Notes: generated by a model not told the origin, from the letters alone. A stretch of 64,000 nt of DNA from Romanomermis culicivorax (GCA_963922205.1 CAWUHX010000119.1:310001-374000); one strand, 5' to 3'. Shown: positions 23,076-34,799, counted from the stretch's first letter. Program-made: numbers and translations.

Positions 23076-23200
23076 TGCCCCAACTCCGCCACCGTCCCAA
23101 CACCGCCACCGTCCCAACTCCGCCACTATCGTGTCCCAACACCGCCACTGTCCCAACTCCGCCACCGTCCCAACTCCGCCACTGTCCCAACTCCGCCACT
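23076..23200 (+). repeat. Minisatellite array, left arm of foldback element 1
   Basis: 17-bp unit CGTCCCAACTCCGCCAC with CT/CA and C/T variation. It is too short and regular, and lacks spacers, to be a CRISPR array. Confidence 0.9.
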
Positions 23201-23213
23201 TTCTTGTCCTAAC

Positions 23214-23819
23214 TGTTGGGGATGTGCTTACGGCAGTAGCAATCCCACATCTATGCAAAATTGGTGAATCGACAAAGTTACGATTCCACCAAAAAAGGAA
23301 GAAATAATCATTCGCGTTTACCTTCTGCAATTTTGGTGTGTCGTGGGCGAGTCGCGTCTGTTGTATATTATATTGTTCTGTTTCGCCCAATAAAGGCAGC
23401 GTCGACAGCCCGACACCCCAATTTGCATATTGTTAATAATATTATTATTTACTATTTATTTTATTATTACTCGCGCAGTGAGCGGAAGGAGGGAGTTGCA
23501 TTACACGGGAGCCAAGCCAAGGTAAGGTCCCAGCTCCTTTGGATATTATTGAAGTGAGTTTTGTGTATTTGTGTGAACCTCTAGGAGGCATCTGGGGAGA
23601 CCCCGAGTGCCCTTCGATTGCAAGAGTTAGAGTTTCCAGTTACTTATTAGTGACTGAAGGTTGTGTTTATTTCTGCTTAAGGACTGTTGCACTGTGTTCA
23701 GTTGATTGCTAATAGGAAGCTCCTTTGAGTGACCTACAGTAGTCGATTGAGTGCAAGCCGATAGGACTTGAGTTATATTGCTGACATCTTCGGATCTAAA
23801 CAGAGAAGTAAACATAACA
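23214..23819 (+). repeat. 5' LTR of retrotransposon 1
   Basis: Starts TGTTGGGGATGTGC and ends AAGTAAACATAACA. It has an AT-rich promoter-like stretch (TTGTATATTATATTG, about 23361) and an AATAAA signal at 23389-23394. Immediately downstream is AGTGGTGGCTT, shared with retrotransposon 2 and the likely primer-binding site. It contains a 98-codon open frame (23261-23557) of no recognised type. Confidence 0.93.
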
Positions 23820-23833
23820 AGTGGTGGCTTCTG
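23820..23833 (+). other. Putative tRNA primer-binding site of retrotransposon 1
   Basis: AGTGGTGGCTTCTG begins right after the LTR end. Its complement would end in AAGCCACCA, the CCA-tailed 3' end of a tRNA. The same first 11 bases follow the 5' LTR of retrotransposon 2, so the two families share a primer tRNA. The tRNA was not identified. Confidence 0.5.
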
Positions 23834-23913
23834 ACACTTGCAATACGGAAGAGCGCAGAGTCACTCGAGGTGTCACAAAACCTGAAGGTTTTTACAAAGA
23901 CTTAGGACTCAAA

Positions 23914-26055
23914 ATGTCCAAAAATGCTGAGGATTTAGCCTCTGGTACGACTTTACCGAGGACTCCGCCTGGTGTAAGGCATGAGGAGTCGGATAAATCT
24001 TTCCCACTGCCCGTGGTATCTAATACTACGAGCAAGCGGAAAGGCTCCGACTCAAGTGCCATAAGCCAGCGGGCTGAGGTAAAATTGGACCCAGTAAGCG
24101 CTCCCAATTCCGTAGCGCCTATAATGGCCACAAATAATATCAATAATATGGCCACAGCAAAGGAACTATTGACTGCCGAAGATAGAGACGCTCAATTATT
24201 GGCGCCTATTGATAGAAGGCAGAAATTGGCCGAGGATCATATTGATCCATTTGATCAATTTAGAGAGGAACGTTTTCGACGACCTCGACAACGATTTGAT
24301 ACGTATCATCGCGAATACGTCAACGAAAATTTGGATAATATTCGGGATGATTACCGTCACGATCCATTGGACGACTTACGATTCGAAATGAGTCAAAAGG
24401 ACGACGAAATTCGATGACTAAACGTCAAAATTGACAAAATGGCCCATTCGATGGTCGGAGTCCAAGGACTATTGGAAAGATTCGTCCTGGATCAAAAGGA
24501 AAGGGATATCCGAGTGAGTAGGACTACAGACAGACCATTGAAAACTCAGGATATGTGTAGAACTTTGCCAATGATGTCTGCAACCTGTATTGCCAATGAC
24601 CAAAGGTTACGGCAGATGGAAGCAGATGAGTCAGAGCAAAAGTTCACAGTCAAACCTGCTGTGAAATCAAAGGCTTCTACGGAAAAACGGGTAACTGAAC
24701 CGCTTGCTGTTCGAGAACAAGCAAGTGATATAGTTGCTCAATTTTTCCAAGAGGCTGATGAGGAAGCAGCAGGTAGTCATAAGGAAAGCAAACATACTAC
24801 ATCGAAGCACAAACGATCCAAAAAGTCCACACGAGGAAATTCATCAGATTCTGATGACTCCTCAGTGGATGGATTGGAGCCTACTGTGTCAGATATAGTG
24901 AAGGCTGTAAAGTCAAAGCTACTCCTCAATGACATGACTGAGACACAAGTTCTCAGCTTCCTAAATGATTTAGAGGCAGAGTTTACGTCAGAGACTACTG
25001 ATAAAATGAAGCTGGCTGCCTTACGAGCGCTTTCTAAGGGTGTACTGAAAGCTACTGCCAAGAGGTTCAAAAGTTACGAAAAAGCCCGAAGGAAGTTGCT
25101 CAAAGTGCAAGCTCCAGATTCAAATGTTGGTATGCAAACAAGGGAGCTGATGAACATAAAGCAGGAATTTGATGAAGCTCCAGTGAAATTCCTCAAGAGA
25201 ATTAGTGTGCTAGTAGACAGATTATATCCTAATAAGACCGAAGAGTTCAGAGATCGTTTCATAATTGATACCTTTTTGTATAAAGCATCTGAAGAGTATC
25301 AGATGGAGTTGCTAGATCAAAGAGAGAAGTATGAAACATGGCATGATCTAGTAGAGGATGTGCACAAGATTGATAAGTGGAATACAGCTGCTTATAAAAA
25401 GAGAGGAACTGCGGAATCTCCAATTGTGATAAATGAAGTGACCATAGGTGAAGGTCAAGCTGAACTGGCTTATGTCTATAGAAATAAATTTGGCAATGCC
25501 CCACAAAGGCAGTTTAAAAATAAAGCTATGCAACAGCAAGCAAGGAGAGAGAAGCAAACCCCGATCCTAGCCTCAGAAAAGAAGGATTCCAATACTTCTG
25601 TAGAGGAGAATAACTCACAGGGGACTCAAATGGCTACTACTCCCCAAAAGGGAAAAGAGCCTGAGGAACCTAGCAGTGATTCTGTTCTAGCAAAGTTATC
25701 ACAGGAGATTGCGAAGTTGGCTCAGTGTTATCAGGAGATAAGCCAAAAGACTGATGCTAAATTGAATGAAATTTCTGCCAAAGTTAATAAGGGTAAACCC
25801 CAAAAACCTGGTGGAAACGAGTTCAGGAAACCATATTGTCGATACCATAGAAATAATTCTCATGACACGTCCAAATGTAAAACCCTTCAATGGAAAAATG
25901 CACAAGGACGTAATTTGAATAATCGATATGGTGGAAACAGAGGTTTCAGGCAACAGTTTGGAGGCTTTAGAGGAGGATATGTTGGCGGGAGCAGTAGAGG
26001 TGCTCATGCCGTAGGTTATTATGGTGATACTATGGATTATGATACTTATCAATGA
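23914..26055 (+). pseudogene. gag of retrotransposon 1, with in-frame TGA codons
   Basis: ATG 23914 opens a polar N-terminal region (about 167 codons), then TGA at 24415 in the leaky context TGA-CTA, then the same frame continues to TGA 26053. The second part carries the capsid-type retrotransposon gag domain (LKVQAPDSNVGMQTRELMNI at about 25100, and RFIIDTFLYKA at about 25255). A CHHC-type zinc knuckle follows (CRYHRNNSHDTSKC, about 25838), then an RG/RGG-rich tail. The knuckle has His where most have the second Cys. This protein forms the particle and binds genomic RNA. The stops could be damage or readthrough points. Confidence 0.8.
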
Positions 26056-26058
26056 TTC

Positions 26059-29000
26059 ATGGATTACCAGAATAGATTGCGGAATGAGCAACTCTATATG
26101 GCACGACAACTGCCAGCCCCTAGCCAACAGCTGATGATCACAGCTCCCCCTCAAGATCAGGTTCAAATCAGTAACCCTAGCCCAAGTGTGCAAGCCATTT
26201 CCAGTAGTCAACCATCCACGTCCAGTCAGACAGAGTTGGGATCTGCTGGAAGTGTTAATAGCATTGCCACTACAGGTCAAGGTGTTAGTGAAATGAAATG
26301 GCCTGGAGTATTAAAGTGTGCCATGATGAAAGAGGATTATTCAAAAGTTACAAAAGCGTTCAAGCATGGGATAATTCCTAATCAGGAGGAACTATTAAGG
26401 TTTTCTAAATTCCCTCGAACTCTCCCATTTCACATTAATGTGACCGTATGTAATACTAACACCAAGGCTCTAGTGGATACTGGTGCTCAGTGTTCCGTGA
26501 TGTCTTCATGGTTTCTTAAGGAAGCTTTTGATGAAGAATATACTGGATATCCTGAGATACTAAAAGTCACTGTTGCTGATGGTGCAGTAGTACATGCACA
26601 TGGTTACATACAATTCAAAATGCATTGTGAATTTGGAGTTTTCTTGGTGAAGGCCATAATCATTCCTAATGCAGAGGAAAATCTCATAATTGGAACGGAT
26701 TTCTTAGCACATCTGGATGTTGGAGCAATGATAGATTTTGGTAAAGGTATCATGAAACTTAATGGAGTTGAGAAAGCTATAAGTGTTGTACCTAAAGATC
26801 ACGCGAGTCATATACAAGCTATTGATTGTATAGGGGAAGCACCTATAGTACATTCAAGTCCTGAAGAGGATCAATACCCCAGGATCTGCCAATTAGGTAT
26901 AGTGGTTCCAGTGGTATCATGTACGAAAGTATACATACCACACGGAACTGATGTGCTTATTAAGGCAAGATTATGGGAACGATCGTCTAAAACAGATCTC
27001 AATTGTTTGGTCATAGATGGAAATAAAGAAGAAAAGAAATTCAGAGTTGATAGCACACTGGTTGATGGTGAACGGGAAGACTTTGTTCTGATGATTTCAA
27101 ATAATACGGGTTCCGGATGCCAATTGCAACCTAATCAGGTAGTAGGCTACTGTGACTCAATATTACAAGAAAATTCAGAAGTATCAGACGTACAAAGTAC
27201 GAGTTGTGGGATATTTAGTGTTGAAGATAATTTTAATGCCACTCCCAGAATGTCCGTGCATGATGCATTGGCATTTAGGGAAGCGCTATATAAAATGATC
27301 TCCAAGGCTGATATCGATGAGGAATTAAAGGAAACAGCTGTAGCAAAACTGTCTAAATACAGGGATGTTTTCAGCTTACCCAATGATCCCTTAACTACAA
27401 CACCGTATCTTACGTGCAAAAATGATACTGGTAATGCAATGCCAGTGGCAAAACATTATTACAGAGCTCCCATTAACCAAAGATCAGGGATTAGAGCTCA
27501 AGTCCAAGACATGTTAGATAAAGGAGTTATTGAACCCAGCCGGTCACCGTGGGCTGCTCCACTTTTCCTAGTTGGGAAAAACGACGGTTCCACGAGACCA
27601 GTTGTGGATTTCAGAGGTATAAATGAGGTTACTAAGGACGATAGGTACCCTATACCTAGAATGGATGATTATTTGGATTGTCTAGGTAATGCCAAATTTT
27701 ATACCACTTTGGATTTAAAGTCTGGATATTGGCAAGTCCCACTTGAGGAGAGTAGCAAGGAGAAAACTGCATTTATATGTCAGGAAGGCCTATATCAGTT
27801 TAAAGTTATGCCTTTCGGACTTAAAAATGCACCCGCAGAGTTTCAAAGAATGATGGAGAGAGTGTTGCATGGTCTAGTCTGAAGAGTCTGCCTGGTTTAT
27901 ATTGATGATATCATTGTGTTCTCCAAGACTTATGAAGAACATTTGGAGAATTTAGAGTTGGTCTTGCAAGCTCTTCAGAAAGCAAAGCTAACATTTAAAC
28001 CGGAGAAGTGTGAATTTCTTCCAAAAAGTGTTCATTTTCTTGGACACATACTGGACGAAAATGGAATCTCACCAGATCCGAAAAAAGTGAAGGCTATTAC
28101 GGAATTCGAATTTCCCAATAGCGTTTAGCGTATGCAACGATTTCTGGGGATACTGCAATGGTGTAAGAAATTTATCCCAAACCTTGCAAATCTTGCAGAA
28201 CCGTTGTATAAGCTTACCGCTATGGGAAAGAAGAAGTTCCGAGCGACAGATGAACATCGCCAAGCGTTTGAGGAACTGAAAAAAGCACTCACCTCAGTGC
28301 CATTTCTACGGTATCCTGTTTTGGATGGAACTGCAGAGTTCATTCTCCAAACAGATGCCAGTGGAACCCCACTGGGAGCAGTACTTTATCAGAAGACTAA
28401 AGATGACCAATGGGTAATAGCCTATAGCAGCCGAATCCTTAAGGAAGAGGAGAGGAAGTGGTGTGCTACAGAGCGAGAATGCCTAGCGGTGGTCTATGGT
28501 CTTAAAGTCTACAGGCACTATTTGTTTGGGCAAAAAGTATTGATCAAAACTGATCATAAACCTCTTTTATCTATGAAAGTAAATACTCAAACCAATGATA
28601 AATTGAAAAGATGGTATTCCATTATAAATCAATTTAATCATAGGTTGGAGTATGTGCCGGGTAGACAAAACGCAATGGCTGATTTTCTCTCAAGGAAAGA
28701 TGAACCCGAAGACGCTAAGGACAAGAACCCACCAAAATGGGAATATGTCTTCAAAATTCAATTTCGTAATTTCGGAACTCAAACCAATGAAATTGAAACC
28801 CAAATATTGGTACAACAATCTCAGAGGATGAGGGACGAAGAAATCCAAAGTAGAGACGAAAAAATTGTCCCCAAGCAGACCAAGGAATTGACGGATATCC
28901 AGGAATTGACGGTAAGAAATGACAATATTGCACCAACTACCAAAGATGTATTGCAGAGCAGAAATGAAATGCAGAAGCTTACGGTAGTTGATGCAGTCAC

Positions 29001-30519
29001 AACTAGAAGACAAGCAAAACTTCAGGATCAGAGTGCACAAAATCAAGAACAGGGTACATCTGTACCAAATGATCCTGAAAACATTGCTTGGCTTTTCCCG
29101 AATAGAGAGAAAGAGTTTGAAGAGGTGAAGGAAGGAGAAAATGAAGAAAAGGATGATGATAAGATCAATTATCTAATTGATCTAAACGTTATCACTCAAT
29201 TGCAAAAAGAAGACACTAATTTTACCCCAATTTGGGAAAGATTAGGGCTCAAAAGCACTACGAAGTATCATAGTGGATTCTATGAGGATAACAGAGTCCT
29301 TTATAGGGAAACTGAGGGATGTGGCCATGATCAGATCGTGGTCCCGAATTCCCTCAGAGACAGCATTCTTCACCAATATCTCGGAGCCATTATAATGACA
29401 CACCAAGGGTTCAAAAGAACTCTGGGTATTGTTAAACAGCGGTTCTGGTGGCCTGGCATTGAAAAAGATGTCAGAAATTGGTTGAAGTTTTGCCCTGTCT
29501 GCCAAGTGGCTACTCCCGGTAAAAGCTCCATATCCCCATTGATACCCATTATACCGGAGGGTCCCTTCGATATTGCGTCTGTGGACATAGTAGGGATTGC
29601 TCCCTTGAGGGAATGTTGCCCATATGTCATTGTCTTTCAGGATTATTTCACTAAATGGGTTGAAGCTATATTGATTCCTGATCAGACGGCTGAAACCATA
29701 GTGGATGCATTCTTAGAGCATGTGATATTTAGGCATGGTACCCCAAGAAAACTTCTTAGTGATAACAGATCTGGATTTAATTCAGATCTTATGAAAGCAG
29801 TCTGTAAACTGTTAGAGTGCAGAAAAATTTTCACAACAGCATACCACCCACAGGGTAATGGTATGGTTGAGAGATTTAACCAAACTCTAATAAAGCAGCT
29901 GCGAAAAGTTGCAATTGAGGATAACAATAAATGGCCAAGGTACCTCAGCGCAGTGGTATTTGCATATAATGCCACACCTCATGCAGCAACGAAATGCTCG
30001 CCATTTTCACTGCTGCGGGGGCATGAAGCAAATTTTGGCATCAATTTCACTGCTGCTCTCAGAATAGTCATGCCTAATGACTATGAGGCTTACAAGTATG
30101 TTTTGGCTACCCATCTTACAAATTTGTACGAAAGTATTGCCGAAAACATACAAAAAGCCACTAAGGACAGCAAGAAATATTTTGATAACAAAATTAAAAC
30201 TTCTGGTTTTAAAAATTAAGATTGGGTTCTGTTGAAAGTAGACAGACAGAAAAAATTGGGGTTACCTTGGCAGGGACCATATATCATCATCGATGATAAT
30301 AGATTCAAAGACAATGTGCTCACAATAGCGCATTGGAATAACCCCCTTAAAAACCAGGTCGTATCGGCAAGTAGGCTGAAACACTTTCGATACGAAGGTA
30401 CCAGATGGTCTCGACACGAAATGTCGCATGTCTTCCAGGATACTCCAGTTAATGCAACTGGAAATCTCATGGAGACCGAAGATCATCCGGTCGTTATTTC
30501 TGTGTCTAAAAATTTTTAG
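26059..30519 (+). pseudogene. Protease-RT-RNase H-integrase of retrotransposon 1, with stops
   Basis: Same frame as gag. The protease loop VDTGAQCSVMSS is near 26473. RT has FYTTLDLKSGYWQVP (about 27700), MPFGLKNAP and the YIDD box (about 27900). A TGA at 27880 replaces the Trp seen in retrotransposon 2. RNase H has LQTDASGTPLGAVL (about 28348), and a TAG is at 28126. Integrase has a HHCC-like finger (ending CPVCQ, about 29500), first Asp (VDIVGIAP, about 29583), SDNRSGF (about 29758) and GNGMVERFNQ (about 29860, catalytic Glu). A TAA at 30217 interrupts the DNA-binding tail (DWVLLKVDRQKKLG). Otherwise it matches retrotransposon 2 closely in length and domain order. Confidence 0.9.
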
Positions 30520-30930
30520 TGGAAAATGCCGTATACGTGTATTTTATGTGAATAAAATTTTTATTTTTTGTGTTATTTAACCGATTTATATTCGTTTAAT
30601 ACTTTTCTTAAATTTGTGTAGCGAAGGGTCAAATTTTCAGAATAATATTAATTTGTACACCCGACACTAAAATTTTTTGGATTACATTTTGGGAGGTTTA
30701 CGACCAATTTTCATTTTCAATTTCAAAAGTCGTGTTTTTCTTGTGCTCCGTGTCGCACAAATCTTTCGGAACAAATTTTTTCGTCCAGCCCAAGGACCCG
30801 ATAAAATTATTTTCGGTAATTTCGTATATTGTATTGATATTGAAGTAACGATAAATGTTCTTTAACTTTTTGTTTACTTTAGAAGATACAACGCGGAATT
30901 TAAGAAAAAATTTTTCCAAAAAATTTTTAA
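30520..30930 (+). promoter_or_regulatory. Non-coding spacer between pol and the exonuclease gene
   Basis: About 410 bp, AT-rich, with an AATAAA in TGTGAATAAAATTTTT (about 30550). No gene. It could hold the start of the downstream transcript or a splice acceptor for it. The equivalent spacer of retrotransposon 2 is 560 bp and GC-richer. Confidence 0.3.
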
Positions 30931-31042
30931 ATGTCGAAATTAGGCGTCACGCCTTTCGCGCGAAATTATTGCGCGCATGCCGACCACGTTAAGGCGGGCC
31001 AACCACAAGGCCGCCAAAACAATCGTTATTTTTTGACCGACG
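30931..31042 (+). pseudogene. Exonuclease gene, exon 1 (retrotransposon 1)
   Basis: ATG 30931 opens 37 codons that end at GACG before a strong donor GTAAGTTTT (31043). The end HADHVKAGQPQGRQNNRY aligns with retrotransposon 2 exon 1 (HTEHHVEYGRAQHRQDNRF), with both exons ending at the same Asp and phase. It is intact as an exon, but its second exon is deleted inside. Confidence 0.65.
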
Positions 31043-31664
31043 GTAAGTTTTCATTTAATTATTTCTTGGTATGTGGGACGAATTCGCCCATTTAGGTGTC
31101 TTAGGAATGATTTCTTCATGCTCAATTTTCTGAATGGGCCAACCAAGGGGAAAACGAGTTCGAAGAAAAGTTTCTAAAAATGTTAGGATAGGTGAAAAGA
31201 AAAAACCTAATGGATTTACGGCCCTAAAAAGCCAAAATCTAATGGTTTTTACCTTGGATCCGATTCCGAAGCATTTATTTTTTGGTTTTATTAAAGCCCC
31301 TGGTTTACTAAATTTATTTCTTGGATTAATTAAAACCTTAATTGGTTATTTATTCACTATTTAATTTTGGTACCGAGGCGTGAAGTTATCACTAGGGTAA
31401 GTGGTAAATTGACGGCGGCCGACGTGGAGAAGCAAAAAGTGGTGCAGATGTGAGGTTCCTGAAAAACTGGTGTAGCATTTGCGTTAACCACTGGGCCTGC
31501 TTACTTTATGACTTTGACACCTAACCTCACTTATTAATTTATTTTTCCCCACGCTAAATCTTTTTCTTAATTTGGTGCTGGTCAAAGTTGATTATTTATT
31601 TGGTGGTAGTGGCCTAATGCCTGATTTATAAAGGGTCAAGGGGCAAATTCTTTTTCATTTTTAG

Positions 31665-32136
31665 ACTATAACATCAAGCGTCTGGTCCGCGTCGGAGAAA
31701 TCGAACAATGGTTCGCCGGCGTGATGGGTTATTGACCGCAACGACCAATGGAACCTGAACGGGTCCACGGCGGCAACGTCGAACCAATCCTGAAGCAATT
31801 GGCCACAAGCCAGTTTCGGGGGCTGGTGGTCAAGGAGCCACGGTTGGTATAGCCAACCAGGTCTTCGCTGGCCCCAGTACTGGCACTGGGCAAGCCTCTG
31901 GAACCGTTCCCAAACAACAGCAACCTATACAGCATCCACAAGGTGCTAGGGGAGCTCGTGGAGGATGGGGAAGGGGTGCCCAACCAGGCCAGTTTCATTT
32001 TAACAATCCGAACAGAGGCAGAGCTGGTTACGTTGGTGGCCGAGGTATATACTGAGGACAACACCCTTGTGGTGCATTCCGAGGTCGCGGAGGTCATCAA
32101 CAAGGCCAGCAGCAAGGCGGCGGGCAGCAACAATAA
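31665..32136 (+). pseudogene. Exonuclease gene, exon 2 remnant (core deleted)
   Basis: After the 622-bp intron (31043-31664, acceptor TTTTTAG) the frame reads DYNIKRLVRVGEIEQWF, which matches exon 2 of retrotransposon 2, then TGA (31733) in place of Trp. After a frame change the sequence is already the Gln/Gly/Arg-rich C-terminal tail (WGRGAQPGQFHFNNPNRG at about 31960; GRGGHQQGQQQGGGQQQ to TAA 32134). About 4 kb encoding the exonuclease and middle regions is missing compared with retrotransposon 2. Confidence 0.75.
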
Positions 32137-33041
32137 ATTTTAGCCGCCAAAATCTTGGTCAAAAATCCTCCGTTCTTGACTTTATTTCATTTATTCAAAA
32201 AAAAAACAAAAAACACAAAAACATAAAAAATTACAAAAATCCAAAAACATTATAAAACATAAAATACAAAAATATTATTTAAACTTTTGGTTGTGTTGTT
32301 GCCTTTCAAAAAATCTCATTTTTGGCCAAGCTCATCGCTTGAGTCCACCATTTTGGTTTAATATTTCTTTCACTTATTTTGCATTTCTTATTTTTTCTCA
32401 TATTTTAATCTCGTCATTTTTGCCTCCTATTTTTTTTCTTGTCGTTTTTTCGGTGCCTTGTAAATATTTTGTCATTTGTGCCTCGTATTTTAAAATTTTT
32501 TGCTCAATTTTTTCGCCCTACTAGTTTTGTAAATACTTGTTCGCCATATCATATTTTAAATTTCTTTGTACGAAAAATCGACGGCGAACCGAAAGAGGCG
32601 ATGAAGCGGACGAAAGTAGCCGATTACTGCAAGGATTGGGACACTGCTGCCAAAGACACACCGCATCACTCAATGGGACGAAGCGATCAACTGTGGAGGA
32701 AGGTACCTAGGAGCCTCAAGCACGCTGGCAAAGCCAGGGAAAAGTCAAGCCGATGCAGAGTCGTCGATCCATCAGATGCTGGATCAGTGATCGATCGTGC
32801 CGCGGCATCTCAGTGGACAGACCTAGGTAACCTTGTAAAAAGACTTGACGTTGGAGGTGGTCTTGACCCGTACACCCTTCGGGGTCAGGTCAGGACGATT
32901 ATGACCCGTACACCCTTCGAGGTCGGATCATAATCTCTTTATTAAGTTGGGATCCAGTAGTAGGTCACACCGTAAAAGGTAAAAGTCCTGCTCACGGTTT
33001 CCTTCTTCACCTCCCGTTGGTCAGTTTCAAGGCCCGAGGGA
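32137..33041 (+). other. 3' untranslated region of retrotransposon 1
   Basis: AT-rich and non-coding. It starts TTTTAGCCGCCAAAATCTTGG, similar to the region after the exonuclease stop in retrotransposon 2. A frame at 32439-32933 is not homologous to anything recognised. It ends with a short purine run (CGAGGGA) before the 3' LTR, shared with retrotransposon 2 and the probable plus-strand primer. Confidence 0.5.
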
Positions 33042-33647
33042 TGTTGGGGATGTGCTTACGGCAGTAGCAATCCCACATCTATGCAAAATTGGTGAATCGA
33101 CAAAGTTACGATTCCACCAAAAAAGGAAGAAATAATCATTCGCGTTTACCTTCTGCAATTTTGGTGTGTCGTGGGCGAGTCGCGTCTGTTGTATATTATA
33201 TTGTTCTGTTTCGCCCAATAAAGGCAGCGTCGACAGCCCAACACCCCAATTTGCATATTGTTAATAATGTTATTATTTACTATTTATTTTATTATTACTC
33301 GCGCAGTGAGCGGAAGGAGGGAGTTGCATTACACGGGAGCCAAGCCAAGGTAAGGTCCCAGCTCCTTTGGATATTATTGAAGTGAGTTTTGTGTATTTGT
33401 GTGAACCTCTAGGAGGCATCTGGGGAGACCCCGAGTGCCCTTCGATTGCAAGAGTTAGAGTTTCCAGTTACTTATTAGTGACTGAAGGTTGTGTTTATTT
33501 CTGCTTAAGGACTGTTGCACTGTGTTCAGTTGATTGCTAATAGGAAGCTCCTTTGAGTGACCTACAGTAGTCGATTGAGTGCAAGCCGATAGGACTTGAG
33601 TTATATTGCTGACATCTTCGGATCTAAGCAGAGAAGTAAACATAACA
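33042..33647 (+). repeat. 3' LTR of retrotransposon 1
   Basis: 606 bp, with about three differences from the 5' LTR. Followed by the TSD TAAC. Confidence 0.93.
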
Positions 33648-33983
33648 TAACTTTCACAATCTTTCAAAAAGTTTGTTTTTTGTAACAAAGTTTTTTTTTA
33701 CTTAACAACATGACATTGCTAATTCATAGGATGGCAAAAACTGATATCATCATTAAAGCAATAAATACATGATATATCTATATAATCTTCGTTTGTATAG
33801 TCGTACTTAACTATACAAACGATTTTACCAAAATAACCAAAAATAGAACAACGAGCCTGAGACCGGAATTTACTTCATTAGCATATTACCAAAATAACCG
33901 TGTGCTTTGCACATTTAAATACAAACATACGGATCTGTTTTCATTTCTTGTTGTCAATTGATTCGAATTTGTGTAATCAAATC

Positions 33984-34334
33984 ATGGGTGACTTTGGTCC
34001 TATTGAAAATTTTATGAATCAGGAATTAAAGAGTAATTTAGTGATAATTGCGGCGCGTAATGATCCAGATTTGTATTTTCTGTTCCGGAAGAAAAGTTCT
34101 AAACGTTTGTCAAACAATGAGACATCGCATTATTATGTGTGCATGTTCTGCTCTGAAGATGGAAATGCTGGATCGGCGAGAACTACTGTTCAAAATGGAA
34201 GATTTATATGGGATCCTTTTATTGGACATTTGCCAGTTTGTGTTCCGAAATCGAAAAGTGCAATCGAGGGCTTAAAACTAACACAAGAGGCTAAACAAAG
34301 ATGTTCAAGTGAAGGGGTAGCCCCATTACGGTGA
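33984..34334 (+). CDS. Small zinc-finger-like protein of foldback element 1
   Basis: 116 codons from ATG 33984; an upstream in-frame start at 33900 is possible. The middle reads HYYVCMFCSEDG, then about 25 residues later GHLPVCVPK, giving a C-x2-C ... H-x3-C pattern that resembles FLYWCH/MULE-associated zinc fingers common in nematode transposons. It sits between the two inverted arms of foldback element 1 and ends at a TGA at 34332, with no transposase beside it. It may be the 5' end of a lost larger transposase or a captured host exon. No function is assigned. Confidence 0.35.
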   Translation: MGDFGPIENFMNQELKSNLVIIAARNDPDLYFLFRKKSSKRLSNNETSHYYVCMFCSEDGNAGSARTTVQNGRFIWDPFIGHLPVCVPKSKSAIEGLKLTQEAKQRCSSEGVAPLR

Positions 34335-34560
34335 GATACGAATTTTGATGAATCGTATCGTATATTTAATAATATAAGAAAAATGGAGGACTTCTAAATA
34401 TTTCTGTGAAAAATATGACTGTGAAGTATTTTATCAAATTATCGGGTCACAATAGCATTTAGCCACTTGCTTGTGAGTAAATATATTCAGAATTCACTGA
34501 ACAGCAGCTAAAATTGTTCCTCGGTCGCGACCGCATGCAATTAAGGGTTAAGTTTAACGC
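34335..34560. other. No gene seen in the rest of foldback element 1
   Basis: AT-rich, no long open frame. Confidence 0.5.
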
Positions 34561-34610
34561 GTTACAAAACATAAACTTTTTGAAAGATTGCGAAAGTTAG
34601 GACAAGAAAG

Positions 34611-34751
34611 TGGCGGAGTTGGGACAGTGGCGGAGTTGGGATGGTGGCGGAGTTGGGACGGTGGCGGTGTTGGGACACGATAGTGGCGGAGTTGGGATGG
34701 TGGCGGAGTTGGGATGGTGGCGGTGTTGGGACGGTGGCGGTGTTGGGACGG
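34611..34751 (-). repeat. Minisatellite array, right arm of foldback element 1
   Basis: Reverse-complement copies of the 17-bp unit seen at 23076-23200, including the same TATCG variant unit. Arm-to-arm similarity is high, so the element or its arms are kept alike by recent origin or gene conversion. Confidence 0.9.
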
Positions 34752-34799
34752 GCCCGTCACCTACCCCCAAACCCTTACTTTTATCCAAACCGTCTTGAG

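Larger units (their letters stand above)
23214..33647 (+). mobile_element. Ty3/gypsy retrotransposon 1, young but with stops and a deleted exonuclease gene
   Basis: Two 606-bp LTRs differ at about three positions (near 23404, 23433 and 23799 of the 5' copy). The TSD is TAAC (23210-23213 and 33648-33651). Gag, protease, RT, RNase H and integrase are all in one frame from 23914 to 30519, broken only by five stops (24415, 26053, 27880, 28126 and 30217) and no frameshifts. Downstream, exon 1, the intron and both ends of exon 2 of the exonuclease gene remain, but the exonuclease core is gone. A low LTR divergence with many stops suggests the copy was already defective when it inserted and used proteins from another copy (inferred). 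Confidence 0.93.
23076..34751. mobile_element. Foldback element with inverted minisatellite arms (number 1), split by retrotransposon 1
   Basis: Left arm: about seven copies of a 17-bp unit CGTCCCAACTCCGCCAC (23076-23200), then ACTTTCTTGTCCTAAC. Right arm: the same array in reverse complement (34611-34751) preceded by GTTAGGACAAGAAAGT. Both arms share the same variant unit, with five extra bases TATCG before GTGTCCCAACACC. The left arm continues beyond the retrotransposon at 33648-33686 (AATCTTTCAAAAAGTTTG), paired with 34561-34600. Without the retrotransposon the element is about 1.24 kb and contains the ORF at 33984-34334. Confidence 0.7.

Noticed and set aside
23076-23200. Short-period repeats looking like a CRISPR array
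   Set aside because: Direct tandem units without spacers, in a eukaryotic setting, with an inverted partner at 34611.
32291-32524. 77-codon hydrophobic frame in the 3' UTR of retrotransposon 1
   Set aside because: A T-rich region gives Phe/Leu/Ser runs by chance; there is no counterpart in retrotransposon 2.
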